The position numbers and the translations under genes are program-made. 64,000 nt of DNA from Paracentrotus lividus (taxonomy: Eukaryota; Echinodermata; Echinoidea; Camarodonta; Echinidae): assembly GCA_940671915.1 (NCBI GenBank), contig CALNVZ010002974.1, positions 39,661,264 through 39,725,263 of the forward strand. Direction: 5' to 3'. Under the pieces are notes generated by a model that had not been told where the DNA came from, searched no databases, and saw only the letters and a program-made list of their open reading frames with translations. Below, piece by piece: positions 62,646 to 64,000 of this stretch (its first letter is position 1; every line of letters starts with the position of its first letter).

Positions 62646-64000
62646 AAACGTCACTCTAAATGTTGTCAAATTGTCAGATCGCCATGTGTGGAACATGCCT
62701 AGTATACTGTACTCATAGCAGGTATAACAATTGGGCAAAAATTGGATCCAAGTGCCAAATTTAAAGATGTAGTTGGCTTTAGGTACCATTGCTTAGAAAA
62801 AGTCATCAAGTAATAATAGACACAGTATAGTGTTAGTTTACAGTTGGTAGTCGAAGTACATATGTAGAGTATGTGCAACCATATGGGGCCATTACTATCT
62901 AATTTACTTATAGCTATATGTCCTATTACGAATGACCGATATTTATGTTCTTTAAACTTGATCCTCAAACATATCCATCGCACCTTGCTACAGCGCCCTC
63001 TCTCAAAGTTACATGTACAGGGCCGACGACATAGATCAGGGTCCTCAAGGGGGCAGCCAAGTGCAGGTCTCGATGCATCGTCACAGAATGTAAGTTTTTT
63101 AACATCAAATATACAAATCAAAATTGATAGTTTAGAAAGCCGGACAATTTTGTTTTGCGTTATGTTTTTGAGGGCGGTCTAGCTAGAAATAGCATGTAAT
63201 GTAATCAGTGGGATGTAACACTAAAAAGTATCTTTATGATTTTGAATTGCCTAAGATAGTAAAAGTTAGATTGTAATTTGTTTTACCTCGGTAGCCGTCA
63301 TATTTGAATAAGCCAGGTGCTAGTCAAGTAAGATTAATGGATTTGGGGATATGATTAAGAGCTAGGTTAGGGGCTAGAGTTTAGGACTCTCAAGATAAGT
63401 CATATACTTTGGGAGTATCCTGTCCATGATACGGATTACCCACGAATGTGATGGAGACACAAAATCAATCAGTAACTGCATTGTTATCAATGTCCGATGC
63501 GTAGAGGTAACTCTATGTTAATGTACTTAGACTGCTGACCAAACGGATTTTTTTATGTAATAAAGATCGAGCTTCCCAGTGATATCAGTTTATTGATGGT
63601 AAATAATATAACAAGTATCTAACTCTCCTGTCTAATACTATCTCGTACACAAGAAATAACAAGAAAAGAGGACCCGACACATTCGCACGTTTACATTTTT
63701 TCATTTTATTTTTGGTAGTGATGCTCAAAGTGTGGTTCTGTGTTCTTGTATTATCTCTATACAGTCAGATATATTCGTTGACTATCATTATGAATATAGA
63801 CGTCTTCTGAGCGGCATTATTTATTTTGAATGTTGCCACAATTGTTCTTAATATTTTGATGTTACAATTTTTTCTTTTTAATCATATTATATATTTTTTT
63901 CTCTATTCCAATATTTCCAGCTAAGCATCTACTAGAAGAGTAGGTGGCATGCGGTATGGTGCTGGTTATCTAACCGCCGCCCACTTTCCTCCCCGATTTA
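62646..64000. other. Unassigned sequence, nothing recognised
   Basis: Similarity to the receptor locus stops near 62645. No exon, repeat or conserved frame identified in the remainder. Confidence 0.45.

Overview
The window looks like nuclear DNA from a marine invertebrate deuterostome, most likely an echinoderm such as a sea urchin. It is AT-rich and has split genes with GT-AG introns of 0.2-1.3 kb. Mono- to tetranucleotide runs are abundant and short inverted-repeat transposons are dense. It also carries an adhesion GPCR with an IgGFc-binding-type ectodomain, an architecture I associate with expanded receptor families in these animals. The species assignment is an inference.

Layout. 1-33.6 kb: no supportable protein-coding gene. 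It holds microsatellites, small non-autonomous elements (a hAT-like one with an 8-bp target duplication, a TTAA-flanked hairpin, a CAGGGGC-family copy, tRNA-derived fragments), a 522-N gap (8965-9486) and a 25-N gap (23395-23419). Sequence at 14.3-20.9 kb recurs in inverted order at 23.4-25.9 kb, but the second copy lacks about 4.2 kb of nested insertions, so it acts as an internal empty site. 33.65-34.0 kb: a TA-flanked MITE just upstream of the gene.

34.29-44.32 kb (+): a 13-exon adhesion GPCR, complete from the IgGFc-binding domain to the stop codon. Its domains are IgGFc-binding, a Cys-rich hormone-receptor-like module, GAIN, GPS with an HLT cleavage site, 7TM and a Ser/Thr-rich tail. All junctions keep the reading frame and give 1163 residues. 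The signal-peptide exon was not found. The intron after TM1 holds about 13 tandem copies of the TM1-end/splice-donor segment.

44.45-48.10 kb: a fold-back element with a 6-bp target duplication. Its left arm is interrupted by a CAGGGGC element that is itself interrupted by a third element. 48.9-51.1 kb: a TTAA hairpin element, a GT repeat and a TA-flanked MITE. 51.51-53.07 kb (-): the last four exons of a convergent gene for a single-pass membrane protein. 53.2-53.8 kb: another TTAA hairpin.

53.8-64 kb: no intact gene. From 59.66 to 62.65 kb there is an inverted, indel-riddled copy of the receptor's 7TM exons together with their introns. The pattern is more like uncorrected single-molecule read sequence than an evolved pseudogene, so base calls at this end should be treated with caution.

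The only real coding content I can support is the two convergent membrane-protein genes. Most of the remaining structure is mobile-element nesting and probable assembly or haplotype artefact.
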